The translations under genes and the position numbers were made by a program. Under the pieces are notes generated by a model. The model was not told the origin of the DNA, made no database searches, and saw only the letters and a list, made by a program, of their open reading frames with translations. A stretch of 35,114 bases of DNA from JACRLW01 sp050181465 (lineage in GTDB: Bacteria > Planctomycetota > UBA1135 > UBA2386), in the NCBI GenBank assembly GCA_050181465.1, contig JBFXDD010000043.1, forward strand, positions 1 to 35,114. The letters are read 5' to 3'. Below are positions 1 through 8,451 of this stretch, in pieces. The number at the start of each line of letters is the position of its first letter. Positions within the stretch are counted from its first letter, which is position 1.

Positions 1-446
1 CCGCGCTTCTCCGCATCGGCAAACACTTCGCCGAGCTTCTTCGCGGTCTCGTTCGCATACAGACGCACCATGCCGACGGTCGTTCGATCGTCGAAGAGAA
101 TGGTGAGCAGAGTGCGATCGCCGACCAGCGAGAGCTGGATGTTGTCGCGGGTGCCCTGGTGGTAGAGCGCAGTGAACTCCTCTTCGCCGAGCAGACGTGC
201 CATCTCCTTGGTCGCGGCAAACGAGCCGGCGACGAGCGCGGAGATGGTGTCCATGTCGATGGAGCGCACTTCACCCTTGCGGGTGACCAGGTGGCCTTCC
301 TTGTCGATCAGCAGCGCGCACTTCGCACCGGAGAGCCGCAGGAACTCGGCGAGCAGACGATCGATCTTGTCGACGTCCTCCTTGTAGAACGTCAGACGGT
401 CGTGACGCAGGCGCTCATTGGCGCTCATCTTGTTGTTTGCGCTCAT
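1..446 (-). CDS. Roadblock/LC7 domain protein, 3' end cut by window edge
   Basis: The reading frame is open from an ATG at 446 down to base 1, giving about 148 residues with the stop outside the window. The middle reads as a roadblock/LC7 fold: a helix (KIDRLLAEFLRLSG), a beta strand (CALLIDKEGHLVTRKG), then ISALVAGSFAATKEMARLLG, a strand with TRDNIQLSLVGD, and TLLTILFDDRTTVGMVRLYA. Roadblock proteins (MglB-like) bind and regulate Ras-like GTPases of the MglA type. This gene starts 4 bp after the stop of the MglA-like GTPase, so the two are surely cotranscribed, and it is the obvious MglB-like partner. A second in-frame ATG at 428 could also start it. It is likely cytoplasmic, since no signal or membrane segment is seen. 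Confidence 0.85.
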   Translation of the reverse strand, partial: MSANNKMSANERLRHDRLTFYKEDVDKIDRLLAEFLRLSGAKCALLIDKEGHLVTRKGEVRSIDMDTISALVAGSFAATKEMARLLGEEEFTALYHQGTRDNIQLSLVGDRTLLTILFDDRTTVGMVRLYANETAKKLGEVFADAEKR

Positions 447-450
447 CGAT

Positions 451-1434
451 TCACCCCTGCGGATTCATGACGAAGTAGACGACCCCGGCCACCGCGGCAG
501 CGAGCACCATGGTCAACGTGATCGCGAGACCCAGACCGCGCTTCTTCGCCCCCCCGGAGTGAGCCGGCGAGTTCGCGGGCATTCGCGGCTCGGCCGCGAC
601 ACGCTGTGGCTGTGCGCGCTGTGCCGTCGGTGCGGGTGCCGCCTGCCGTGACTGCGCGGCGGCAGCCGGCACGCGTGCCGGAGCCTGCCCACGCGCAGGT
701 GCCGACTGGGCTGGTGCACGCGGAGCCGGCGCTCGACCGCCGCCCTGCGGTGCCGTGCGACCCGCGGGAGCCGCGGGTGCCGCCGGTGCGGCCGCAGCGG
801 GTGCGGCTGCAGCGCGGGGCGCTGCAGCGCGTTGCGGTTGCCGTCGGCTGTCCATGCGATCGATGCTCTCGAGCACCATGCCGGCGAGCACCTTGAGCGT
901 CGGGAACACGCCCTCGCCCGTCACCGCGACGGCCTCGAAGGTCGGCACGCCGAAGCGATTGAGCAGACGATCCATCTCCTCCACCGACATCGCGTTGGGA
1001 TGGTCGCGCTTGTTGTACTGAATGACGTGCGGGAGATCGCGCGCGTCCTTGCCGTACTCGGCAAGGTTCTCGATCAGGTTCTCGTAGCTCTCGATGTTCT
1101 CCGGCATCTTCTCCGCATCGGAGTCAGCGACGAAGATGACCCCGTCGACGCCCTGCAACACGAGCTTGCGCGTCGAGTTGTAGTAGACCTGACCGGGGAC
1201 GGTGTAGAGCTGGAACTTCGTCCGCATCCCGGCCACGTTGCCAAGATCGAGCGGCATGAAGTCGAAGAAAAGGGTGCGGTCGCCGTCGGTCGAGATCGAC
1301 GTGAGCTCGCCCTTGTTCTCCTCGGGTGCCTTTTGATGCACGATCTCGAGGTTGGTCGTCTTCCCGCTCATGCCGGGACCGTAGAAGACGATCTTACAGT
1401 TGACCTCTTTGAGGGCGAAGTTGATCTGAACCAT
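451..1434 (-). CDS. mglA: MglA-like small GTPase with C-terminal membrane anchor
   Basis: This 327-residue protein has a Ras-like GTPase domain in residues 1-195. The P-loop GPGMSGKT is at 19-26, the switch II region YTVPGQ at 77-82, and the base-specifying NKRD at 141-144. These are the hallmarks of MglA/gliding-protein GTPases, which in Myxococcus set cell polarity and are controlled by roadblock proteins. Unlike classic MglA (about 195 residues), it continues with an Ala/Pro-rich linker (about 197-290), a basic stretch GAKKRG, and one hydrophobic segment (about 301-323) ending four residues before the C-terminus. That architecture is a tail anchor that would hold the GTPase at the inner membrane. 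It lies 4 bp upstream of one roadblock gene and downstream of two others. Function in this organism is inferred; the GTPase family is clear. Confidence 0.9.
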   Translation of the reverse strand: MVQINFALKEVNCKIVFYGPGMSGKTTNLEIVHQKAPEENKGELTSISTDGDRTLFFDFMPLDLGNVAGMRTKFQLYTVPGQVYYNSTRKLVLQGVDGVIFVADSDAEKMPENIESYENLIENLAEYGKDARDLPHVIQYNKRDHPNAMSVEEMDRLLNRFGVPTFEAVAVTGEGVFPTLKVLAGMVLESIDRMDSRRQPQRAAAPRAAAAPAAAAPAAPAAPAGRTAPQGGGRAPAPRAPAQSAPARGQAPARVPAAAAQSRQAAPAPTAQRAQPQRVAAEPRMPANSPAHSGGAKKRGLGLAITLTMVLAAAVAGVVYFVMNPQG

Positions 1435-1539
1435 GGCTGTCTGTGCTGTGCCTGGGAGGCGATGGGTCTCCGCGTGCTCGTGCCGGCACCACTGCCGACG
1501 TTCGTCAGAGGCGGAATGCCACCGTCAATGGAGAATCGG

Positions 1540-1577
1540 GATTCGCGAGGTCGCGGCTTGAGTGAAGTTCGCGAATC
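1540..1577. repeat. Inverted repeat GATTCGCGA / TCGCGAATC
   Basis: A perfect 9-bp inverted repeat (1540-1548 and 1569-1577) with a 20-nt loop lies in the 191-bp gap between the roadblock gene ending at 1626 and mglA starting at 1434. An extra GAATC half-site sits at 1533-1537. There is no T tract on either side, so an operator or an mRNA hairpin controlling mglA level is as likely as a terminator. Confidence 0.4.
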
Positions 1578-1625
1578 GCCCGCAGGAGCCTCGGGGAGCG
1601 GCCTCCGCCGCCCCATGACGTCGCA

Positions 1626-1985
1626 TCACTGGATGCGGGCGAGCTCGCGGAGCTTGCGCGTGGCGGTGTCGACCGTGCGGAGCACCGGGTCGAGTTGCAC
1701 GAACTGGTCGGTGATCGCGATCAGGAACGCGTTCCCGATGTCCGTCAGGACGAACTTGCCGTGCGTGGCGTGGACCACGAATCGATCCAGACGGTCGTAG
1801 CCGTCGGCGAGCATCACGCGACGGGTGGTCGCGATCACGAACGATGCCAACCCGGCGACGACGTCGGGATCGAACCTGCCATGCAGAGCATGGGCGATCA
1901 TCATTCCGTCCTCGGTCGCAATGGCGCAGCCTCGCACGCCGGGGGCGGACGAGAGCTTGACGATCACATCGTTCATCGAGTTCAT
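1626..1985 (-). CDS. Roadblock/LC7 domain protein (single domain)
   Basis: This 119-residue protein consists of one roadblock/LC7 domain. It opens with a helix (MNDVIVKLSSAPGVRGCAI), followed by the strand pair ATEDGMMIAHALHG, a central helix (VVAGLASFVIATTRRVMLAD), and the strands RFVVHATHGKFVLTDIG and NAFLIAITD. The family regulates MglA/Rag-like GTPases or acts as a scaffold. Its ATG at 1985 overlaps the stop of the upstream TPR-roadblock gene in an ATGA junction, which implies translational coupling. It is the second of three roadblock-containing genes around one GTPase and is likely cytoplasmic. The start is supported by the overlap. Whether this or the protein at 1-446 is the true GTPase-activating partner cannot be told from sequence. 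Confidence 0.85.
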   Translation of the reverse strand: MNSMNDVIVKLSSAPGVRGCAIATEDGMMIAHALHGRFDPDVVAGLASFVIATTRRVMLADGYDRLDRFVVHATHGKFVLTDIGNAFLIAITDQFVQLDPVLRTVDTATRKLRELARIQ

Positions 1986-3076
1986 ACGTCACCCGCCTCG
2001 TTGCCGACCAGGGAGTTCGCGACCAGCTCCTGAAGCTGCTCGAGCACTTCTTCGACGGATGCTTCGTCTGCACATTGGACCGCAGCCAGAGCATCACCGT
2101 AGCTGCAGAGGCAGATGCGCCCGAACGCGCCGTCGACGACACCCTTGTTGAAGTTGCCGATGTCCATCTTCCGCGCAGCCCGATGGGCAGCGCGCGCCAT
2201 GACGCGCACCAAGCGCAAGAACGGGTCATCGCCGCCGCTCACGTCACCGCGCACGAGCGCCTTGGCACCGACGATGAAGACGGCCTTCGAGACACCGGGA
2301 ATCTCAACGATCCCGGTCAATGCATCGCGCGCAGACTTGAGCGGATCGCTGTCAGAGCCCGCCCGACTGCTCACGCCTCGCGAAAGCCCGCCGCGGAACT
2401 CGACTCGGTGGAACAGCGCCTCGAGATCGTCATCCCCGCCGGCCTCCGCGCATGCGTTCCGCATCGCCTCGACCTCTTCGTCGATCTGTCCGAGCCGACC
2501 CAACTCGTCGATGTGCCGCCGCGCAGTCGCCATCGCACCGATGCGGAAGCACACGTCCGCCATCAGCTTGTGCGCCGCAGCGCTTCGCGAGTCGACTCGG
2601 AGAGCCTTACGAATCAGCTCGACGGCGCCGATTCCGGCGCGGGCCGCCAGATCGCGATAGAAGGTCGTCAGACCGGCGCGCGCCTGGACGAGGTAGGCGC
2701 CGGGGTCTTCCGGAAAGCGACGGATGCACTCTTCGGTGAGGCCGTGCACGGCGTCCATGTCGCCGAGCTCGAGGTAGACGTCGGCGAGTTCGCTATAGGT
2801 CGCGGGCGACGGCAGCTTCACCAGGGCCGAGCGCAACTCGGAGATCTTCGCGCTCAACTGGTTCTTCTTGGCGAACTTGCGCAGCTTGCGAAGCTCGTTC
2901 GATTGCGGGAACAGCGCGAGGCCCTGATCGGCCAGACGCACCGTGTTGTCCAGCATCCCCAAGTTGATGTAGACTTGGCCGAGATCGATGAAAGCCGAGG
3001 GTGAAGGGCTCTCGTGCACTCGGGATTCGAGCCGCTTCAGCTCTTTCCTGATCTTGAGTCTCTGGATGAGGTTCAT
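1982..3076 (-). CDS. TPR protein with C-terminal roadblock-like domain
   Basis: This 364-residue protein carries TPR-like helix pairs across about 25-205 (for example AFIDLGQVYINLGMLDNTVR, then TYSELADVYLELGDMDAVHG, then AAHKLMADVCFRIGAMATAR). A linker rich in Ser and Gly (about 228-245) follows. The C-terminal region (about 246-353) has roadblock character: ARDALTGIVEIPGVSKAVFIVG, a long helix around LVRVMARAAHRAARKM, the strand FGRICLCSYGDALAAVQC, and a last helix VEEVLEQLQELV. TPRs bind protein partners, so the fusion plausibly brings the GTPase module to another complex. It ends in a 4-bp overlap with the next roadblock gene and starts 88 bp after the DUF4388 gene. The TPR call is firm; the roadblock call for the C-terminus is probable. 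Confidence 0.75.
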   Translation of the reverse strand: MNLIQRLKIRKELKRLESRVHESPSPSAFIDLGQVYINLGMLDNTVRLADQGLALFPQSNELRKLRKFAKKNQLSAKISELRSALVKLPSPATYSELADVYLELGDMDAVHGLTEECIRRFPEDPGAYLVQARAGLTTFYRDLAARAGIGAVELIRKALRVDSRSAAAHKLMADVCFRIGAMATARRHIDELGRLGQIDEEVEAMRNACAEAGGDDDLEALFHRVEFRGGLSRGVSSRAGSDSDPLKSARDALTGIVEIPGVSKAVFIVGAKALVRGDVSGGDDPFLRLVRVMARAAHRAARKMDIGNFNKGVVDGAFGRICLCSYGDALAAVQCADEASVEEVLEQLQELVANSLVGNEAGDV

Positions 3077-3164
3077 CCGTGCGGTCTCGATTCGGTTGCC
3101 GTCGAACCCGAAGGCAGTTCGGTCCTGTATCGTCCGGACGCAGGCGACGTGTTGAGTGAGTGGA

Positions 3165-6100
3165 TCAGCGGAATCTCAGGATCTCTCCTGAACCGCTGCC
3201 GATGAGAGCTTCGGCACCGAACGCGGTGACTGGAGTGCTGAACGGCGCACCATCTCGGTACTCCCAGAGCACCGCGAGCGCGCGTTGGTCGAGGGCCACG
3301 AGCACGTCGAGCTTGGAGTCGCGCCCGACCTTCTGTCGCAGAGTGACGAAGAGTCGACCTTCGCCCACCTCCGGACCCGACAAGACCTCGCCGTCGATGA
3401 CCGTGCTGGCTTCGAGCTGACCGTCGCGAGCGCTATGGAGGCTGAGTCGCCCACCATTCGCGAGCACGAGGATCCGACCCTCGAGCGGCACGACACGCTC
3501 GGCCAAGGAGCCGGTCGGCAGGGTGTGCGACCAGAGCAGTTTGTGAGTCGTCGCGTCCACCGCGATGAGGCGACCGTCCTCCGTGCCCGCGATCAGTGCC
3601 CGCAGGTGTGGCACGACCCCGGTTGCCAGGCGCGCGCCCAAGTCGATGCGGTCGACCACGTCGCCTTCGACCACGTCGAAGTTGTGCAGGTGGCCGCCGC
3701 GGGTCGCGATGCGCAGGATCCGGCCATCCAGTACCGGCGCCGCGACCGGCGCCTCGTCGAGCGGATACCACCACAGCGGATCACCGCCGGAGTTGGCGTC
3801 CATGGCGATGAGTCGATTGCGCTCGTCGACGAAGACCAGTCGGTTGCTGTGGATGATGGGGGCGAACATCGGCCGCTGGGCAGGTCGACTCGTCCACGCG
3901 ACTCGGCCGGTGGCGAGCGACTGTGCGGCGATGTTGCCGTCACGCGTCAGGTAGATCGCCATCGACGACGTGAGCGTGATCCGCCCATCGACTTCGTCCA
4001 GCCCGGGCAGCTGACGGACGAATCGGGTCGAGCCGTCGGCGACGGACGCGACGACGACGCGGCCGTTTCGCAGTGCGGTCGCGAGCAAGCCGTTGGCGAC
4101 CGTGATCGCGCCCTGAGCCGGCTCCTCGAACTTGAATCGACCGCTCGGCTTGGCGATGAGCACGATCTCGCGAAGCGCCGACTCGCGAGCGGTCAGCGAC
4201 ATCTTGGCGTCGTCGAACCCGTCCAGCTTGAGTTCGATGGCGTCCGCGTCGTCATGGTCGCAGAGCACGACGCACGGGGTGCGGAGCGGCTCGGAGCCGT
4301 TGGTCTCGGCTTGGAAGACAGGACGTCCACCGCGCAGAACCAGTGCGCCCGGGGGGTGTGACACGACACGAACCGGCAGGCGCGCCGTGCGCGCCGCATC
4401 CGACATCTCGTAGTCGCCCAGCAGCTCCAGCCACAGCTTGCGCGCTTCGGCCCATTCGCCGTCTCGCAGGAGTTCCCAGGCGCGACGATCGAGATCGAAG
4501 GCCTTGCCGAGGTAGTCCTTGAGGCGACGAAGATTGAGCTCCAGACCGACATCCTGCGCCCACTTCTTGTCGACCGGCTCTCCGACCTGATCGACCATGT
4601 CGCGGATGCTCTCGATCTGCCGAAGTGCCTTGTCCATCTCCGTGTTGCGGAGCAGGGACTGGAACACCTCCCACGCGGTCATGTAGCTCTGTCGGATGCG
4701 ATCGTTGTCGAGCTGCTTCGAGCGTCGCTCGGCATCCAATTGTGCCTGATGCTTCGCGCGCAGACCCTCGATGTGCGTCACTTCCATCTCCACTTCACGC
4801 CCCACGAGCGTGAAGGGATACTCCTTGACGAAGCCGCGGTACTGCTCGATCGCGTGATCGTAGTCCTTCGCTTCGATCAACTTCTCGACCCGAGCAACCA
4901 CCGACTCGAGCTGTCCGCGAGCATGCTGCTCATAGAACCACCAGGCGGCACCCAACGCAGCGATCACGAACACGAGCGCGCAGAGAGCGATCACGCTGCG
5001 GCGGCGGTTACGACGACGCTCATCGAGGACGTACAGGGAACGGATGCGCTCCGAGACGTCCTTCCGACTCCGGTCGAGCATCAAGACTTTCTGGAGGAAC
5101 TTGATCGCCTCCAGCGGCTTGCGGTCCTGCACCAGGTCTTCCGCAATCGACTCGTAGAGCTCGATGACGCGCTTGGTCTCACCGGTCTTGGTATGGACGT
5201 TCACCAAGCTCTTCTTGAGCTCGATGTCGAACGGGTTGTCGCGGAGCAGCCGCTCGAGGATGTTTCGGACGCGATCGATCTCGCCGATCTCGAGGTAGAG
5301 ATCGACCAGCGCCTTGCCGGTCTTGGTGGCGTCGAACTCCTTGATGCCCAGATCCGTGCGACCGACGGTCAACTCGACGAGCCGCTCGCGCGCGGCAAGA
5401 TCGGTGGGAATGAGCGCCACCGCGTGGAGCAGGATCTCGACCGCACGCCGGGTGTCCTCGGCACCCGCATGGAACTCGGCGTCGCACTTGTGATGATAGA
5501 CCGCGAGTTCGAACTCACCGAGCGCCTCGTAGACGCGAGCCGCGTGTTGATGCGCTTCCGGGATCCCGACGTTCTTGGCGATCGCACGCTCGAAGAGGTT
5601 GATCGCGTCTTGATGACGCCCCTCCGCCACGCACTCGTTGGCGACCTCGATGAGATCCTCGCGGGGCACGTCTTCGATCAGACCCTCATCGAGCAGGACG
5701 GCGAGGCCCTTGTAGACGAGGAAGCCCGGCAGACCGGTGACCTCGATGAGGCGAGCCACATTGCGCTTGCCGTCGACGAGGTCGTAGAGCGCGAGCGCCG
5801 AGTCCTCGAGATCGAGGATGTTCATCGGCATGCCGCGCGGCCGGAAGATCTCCTTCGGGCCGGCGACTCGCTCCTGGATGAAGCTCCACTCGTCGATGCG
5901 ACGAGCCGCTTCCATGATGACCGTGTCGATGCTGAAGCAGAATCGGGTGTCGACCTGCCCCTCGCGGCCTTCGATTGCCGACGCACCCTCGTAGAACTCG
6001 AAGTGCGCCTCGGTCCAGAAGAAGAGATCGAAGATCTCCTCCTCCATCTCCGCGCGAAGCATCGTCGACATTTCGCCGTCGGTCAGATACCCGCCGGCGA

Positions 6101-6377
6101 TCAAGGCGTCGGCGAGGCCGACATGATGCGTCGCAGAATGACGCCTGGCCTCCTGGGCAGCGGACTGCGTGAGGTGGCCGGATCGAGTGGCCTGCAGCAC
6201 CACCTTGTCGAGCAGGATGTGCTCGTCGAAGTAGAGGCAAACGCCGCGGGGCTCGAAGTACAGCGCTCGCCAACCGCTCGGCGAGGAGATGCAGAGCATT
6301 CCCACCTTCTGGTTGAGGGCCAGCATCTGGAAGACCTGAGCGAGGTCGACGCTGGCAAGATCACCTTTCAGAGCCAT
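3165..6377 (-). CDS. DUF4388-TPR-transmembrane-PEGA-beta-propeller protein
   Basis: This 1070-residue protein is built from several modules. Residues 1 to about 165 match the DUF4388/PATAN style: it starts MALKGDLASVDLAQVFQMLA, continues with KVGMLCISSPSGWRALYFEPRG, and has an acidic EEEIFDLFFWTEAHFEFYEG. Residues 245-450 hold several TPR-like helix pairs. One membrane helix (about 461-482) follows a very basic RRRNRRR and should place the N-terminal half in the cytoplasm. Residues 485-660 are helical and coiled-coil/TPR-like. Residues 668-745 resemble a PEGA domain (PVRVVSHPPGALVL). Residues 746-1070 look like a PQQ-type beta-propeller with blades such as GRVAWTSRP, GDPLWWYPLDEAPVAAPVL and HKLLWSHTLP. 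DUF4388 proteins commonly sit beside MglA/roadblock genes. This is the first gene of the cluster and probably links envelope sensing to the GTPase. The role is inferred. Confidence 0.85.
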   Translation of the reverse strand: MALKGDLASVDLAQVFQMLALNQKVGMLCISSPSGWRALYFEPRGVCLYFDEHILLDKVVLQATRSGHLTQSAAQEARRHSATHHVGLADALIAGGYLTDGEMSTMLRAEMEEEIFDLFFWTEAHFEFYEGASAIEGREGQVDTRFCFSIDTVIMEAARRIDEWSFIQERVAGPKEIFRPRGMPMNILDLEDSALALYDLVDGKRNVARLIEVTGLPGFLVYKGLAVLLDEGLIEDVPREDLIEVANECVAEGRHQDAINLFERAIAKNVGIPEAHQHAARVYEALGEFELAVYHHKCDAEFHAGAEDTRRAVEILLHAVALIPTDLAARERLVELTVGRTDLGIKEFDATKTGKALVDLYLEIGEIDRVRNILERLLRDNPFDIELKKSLVNVHTKTGETKRVIELYESIAEDLVQDRKPLEAIKFLQKVLMLDRSRKDVSERIRSLYVLDERRRNRRRSVIALCALVFVIAALGAAWWFYEQHARGQLESVVARVEKLIEAKDYDHAIEQYRGFVKEYPFTLVGREVEMEVTHIEGLRAKHQAQLDAERRSKQLDNDRIRQSYMTAWEVFQSLLRNTEMDKALRQIESIRDMVDQVGEPVDKKWAQDVGLELNLRRLKDYLGKAFDLDRRAWELLRDGEWAEARKLWLELLGDYEMSDAARTARLPVRVVSHPPGALVLRGGRPVFQAETNGSEPLRTPCVVLCDHDDADAIELKLDGFDDAKMSLTARESALREIVLIAKPSGRFKFEEPAQGAITVANGLLATALRNGRVVVASVADGSTRFVRQLPGLDEVDGRITLTSSMAIYLTRDGNIAAQSLATGRVAWTSRPAQRPMFAPIIHSNRLVFVDERNRLIAMDANSGGDPLWWYPLDEAPVAAPVLDGRILRIATRGGHLHNFDVVEGDVVDRIDLGARLATGVVPHLRALIAGTEDGRLIAVDATTHKLLWSHTLPTGSLAERVVPLEGRILVLANGGRLSLHSARDGQLEASTVIDGEVLSGPEVGEGRLFVTLRQKVGRDSKLDVLVALDQRALAVLWEYRDGAPFSTPVTAFGAEALIGSGSGEILRFR

Positions 6378-6520
6378 GTATGCGCTTCGTCCCTGTTGCG
6401 AGGCCGTCGCCAGTCCCGCCGTCGTGGCGAGAACCGAACATCTGTGGTGGTATCGACGCCGGGCCGGTGCCGGGTTGAGTGGGACCTAGTCCGGGCTAGA
6501 CCGCCCGTCCGGTAGCCCCG

Positions 6521-6539
6521 GCCGTCGGGCGCCGACGGC
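6521..6539. repeat. Inverted repeat in the divergent promoter region
   Basis: GCCGTCGG and CCGACGGC form a perfect 8-bp inverted repeat around a 3-nt centre (GCG). It lies between the divergent DUF4388 gene (starting at 6377) and the small TPR gene (starting at 6609). No T tract follows on either strand. It could be an operator or a leader hairpin. The rest of this 231-bp intergenic stretch shows no other signal I can support. Confidence 0.35.
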
Positions 6540-6608
6540 GCTTCCGGCTCAGGGGTGACGAACACGGGAGCACCGGATAGGCTCCGCGCTCCACCGCCGC
6601 CCTCGCCG

Positions 6609-7184
6609 ATGTCCGCGCCCCACAAACCCACCCTTCTCCGCCGCCTGCGTGCCGGCTGGCATCGGGTCATGGGGTGGGCTTGGTACCGGCTCGGCGCCCT
6701 GGAGTTGGCTCGTCGAGAATTCGAACGAGTGCTGCGCTGCCTCGACGGCGACGACTTCTCGGCCTACGTCGGGCTCGGTCGCGTCGCCTACCGGCTCGGC
6801 GACTACGTGGCCTGGAAGCGCGAGTGCTCGCTCGCCCAGCGCACCTCGCCGCAGCGCTATGCCAAGCTCCGGCAGCCCTTCGAACTCTTCGAGCCGCGAC
6901 CCGACGGCGATCTCGGGGACCGCCTTGCCGAGGCGGCGATGGGTTGGGACCGCCCCTCTCTCGCGCCCGCTGCCAGCGACCTGACCGCAGCCGTCGGCGC
7001 AGGCGGCGCCGAAGTCCTGCGCGGCACTTCGATGCGGTGTGACGACGGCGCCACCCATGCGGTGCGCGGTGATGACTTCGTCGACGATGCCGAGCGCGCC
7101 CGTTTCGCCGGACGTCCGCCGATCTCCGGCAACGACGTGTCCGCCGTCGACTTGGACGACCTCGCGTCGCGGCTCACCGGGTGA
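6609..7184 (+). CDS. Small TPR-like protein of unknown function
   Basis: This 191-residue protein is of no recognised family. Residues about 8-80 contain two TPR-like helix pairs (AWYRLGALELARREFERVL and AYVGLGRVAYRLGDYVAWKR), which suggests a protein-binding role. The C-terminal half is acidic, with no signal peptide or membrane segment. I start it at the ATG at 6609; an in-frame ATG at 6555 would add 18 Pro/Arg-rich residues that look non-coding. It precedes gcvT by 114 bp on the same strand, so it may share transcription with the glycine-cleavage genes, but nothing in it says what it does. A very long minus-strand frame covers the same bases and is rejected because gcvT on the plus strand is certain. 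Confidence 0.6.
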   Translation: MSAPHKPTLLRRLRAGWHRVMGWAWYRLGALELARREFERVLRCLDGDDFSAYVGLGRVAYRLGDYVAWKRECSLAQRTSPQRYAKLRQPFELFEPRPDGDLGDRLAEAAMGWDRPSLAPAASDLTAAVGAGGAEVLRGTSMRCDDGATHAVRGDDFVDDAERARFAGRPPISGNDVSAVDLDDLASRLTG

Positions 7185-7298
7185 ATCGGTCGGCGGGGCG
7201 GATCGGCGGCACGCGGCCCGTCGAAGACGCAGCGACGACGAGAATGCTCTGGCACGGCGACGTCTCGCCCCAATAACCTCGCGATTCCGCGCGATCCC

Positions 7299-8393
7299 AT
7301 GAAGTCTACGCCACTCGATTCGGTCCACGTCGCCCTGGGCGCCCGCATGGTTCCCTTCGGCGGCTGGTCGATGCCGGTCCTCTACTCGGGAATTCTCGAG
7401 GAGGCCAAGGCCGTCCGTCACCACGCCGGCCTGTTCGATCTCTGTCACATGGGCCGCGTCTTCGTCCGCGGCCGCGACGCCGAAGCGTTCCTGCAAGTGC
7501 TGCAGACCAACGACGCGTCCAAGATCGGGCCCGGCCGCATTCGCTACGCCATGATCCTGGATGAGGAAGGCAAGACGCAGGACGACATCCTCGTCTATCG
7601 CGAGCCGTCCGGTGACGGCTTCCTCGTCGTGGTCAACGCCGGCAACAGCGCCCGCGACCTCGGGATCATGCATGAGCGTGCGCGCGGCTTCGGCAACCTC
7701 GTCATCGACGATCAGACCGACCCGATCGCGATGATTGCGATCCAAGGCCCGCGCTCGGAGGCGATTTCGCGCCAAGTCACGGACATCGACCTGGCGTCGA
7801 TGAAGTACTACACCTGGGCGCGCGGCAACATCCTGGGCGTTCCCGGCGCGATGTCGCGCACCGGCTACACCGGCGAAGACGGCTTCGAACTCTACGTGCC
7901 CCGCGAACTCGCCGTGCCGCTCTGGAACCGCATGTTGGAGGTCGGCGAGCGTGAAGGACTCGTCGCCGCGGGACTGGGCTCGCGCGACATCCTCCGACTC
8001 GAAGCCGGAATGCCGCTCTACGGCCATGAGATCGACGAGACCACGACCCCACTCGATGCCGGCCTCGAGTTCGGAGTGAAGTACGAGCACGAGTTCGTCG
8101 GGAAGGCAGCGCTCCAGCGCCTGATCGCGGGTGGCGGCCCGACCCGTCGCCTGGTCGGGCTTCGCACGGAGAGCAAGCGCGTCCCGCGTCAGGGCTACGC
8201 GGTCGTTCATGACGGCGCGACCATCGGCAGCGTGTGCTCGGGCGGCGCCTCGCCCACGCTCGGCGTGAACATCGCGACGGCTTACGTCCCGCGCGAACTC
8301 TCCGAGCCGGGAACACAGCTCGGCTTCCTTGTCAAGGACAAGGCCGAACCTGCGACCGTCTGCGCACTGCCCTTCTACAAGCGCGCGCGCTGA
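7299..8393 (+). CDS. gcvT: Glycine cleavage system T protein (aminomethyltransferase)
   Basis: This 364-residue protein has the usual family length. GcvT transfers the methylene group from aminomethyl-lipoyl GcvH to tetrahydrofolate, releasing ammonia. Diagnostic pieces are MVPFGGWSMPVLYSGILEE near the N-terminus, the following AGLFDLCHMGRVFVRG, the folate-pocket region RIRYAMILDEEGKTQDDILV, IAIQGPRSEAI, and the SRTGYTGEDGFELYVP motif. RDILRLEAGMPLYGHEIDE and the C-terminal barrel (GSVCSGGASPTLGVNIATAYV) complete the family pattern. It sits 58 bp upstream of gcvH on the same strand. GcvP, the decarboxylase, is not within the window. No glycine-riboswitch-like sequence is recognisable upstream. 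The enzyme is cytoplasmic. Confidence 0.97.
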   Translation: MKSTPLDSVHVALGARMVPFGGWSMPVLYSGILEEAKAVRHHAGLFDLCHMGRVFVRGRDAEAFLQVLQTNDASKIGPGRIRYAMILDEEGKTQDDILVYREPSGDGFLVVVNAGNSARDLGIMHERARGFGNLVIDDQTDPIAMIAIQGPRSEAISRQVTDIDLASMKYYTWARGNILGVPGAMSRTGYTGEDGFELYVPRELAVPLWNRMLEVGEREGLVAAGLGSRDILRLEAGMPLYGHEIDETTTPLDAGLEFGVKYEHEFVGKAALQRLIAGGGPTRRLVGLRTESKRVPRQGYAVVHDGATIGSVCSGGASPTLGVNIATAYVPRELSEPGTQLGFLVKDKAEPATVCALPFYKRAR

Positions 8394-8451
8394 CCACAGC
8401 GTCCGCCTCCGAACTTCTTCGAAGAACCTCAGCCTCACCCATCTCCCTGTC

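Noticed and set aside
4740..6515. A 591-codon open frame on the plus strand
   Set aside because: It is antisense to the DUF4388 protein gene, whose domains are clear. The plus-strand translation is rich in Asp, Val, Leu and Glu without motif.
7185..7298. Possible glycine riboswitch before gcvT
   Set aside because: The 114-bp gap shows no glycine aptamer core that I can recognise and is too short for a tandem aptamer.
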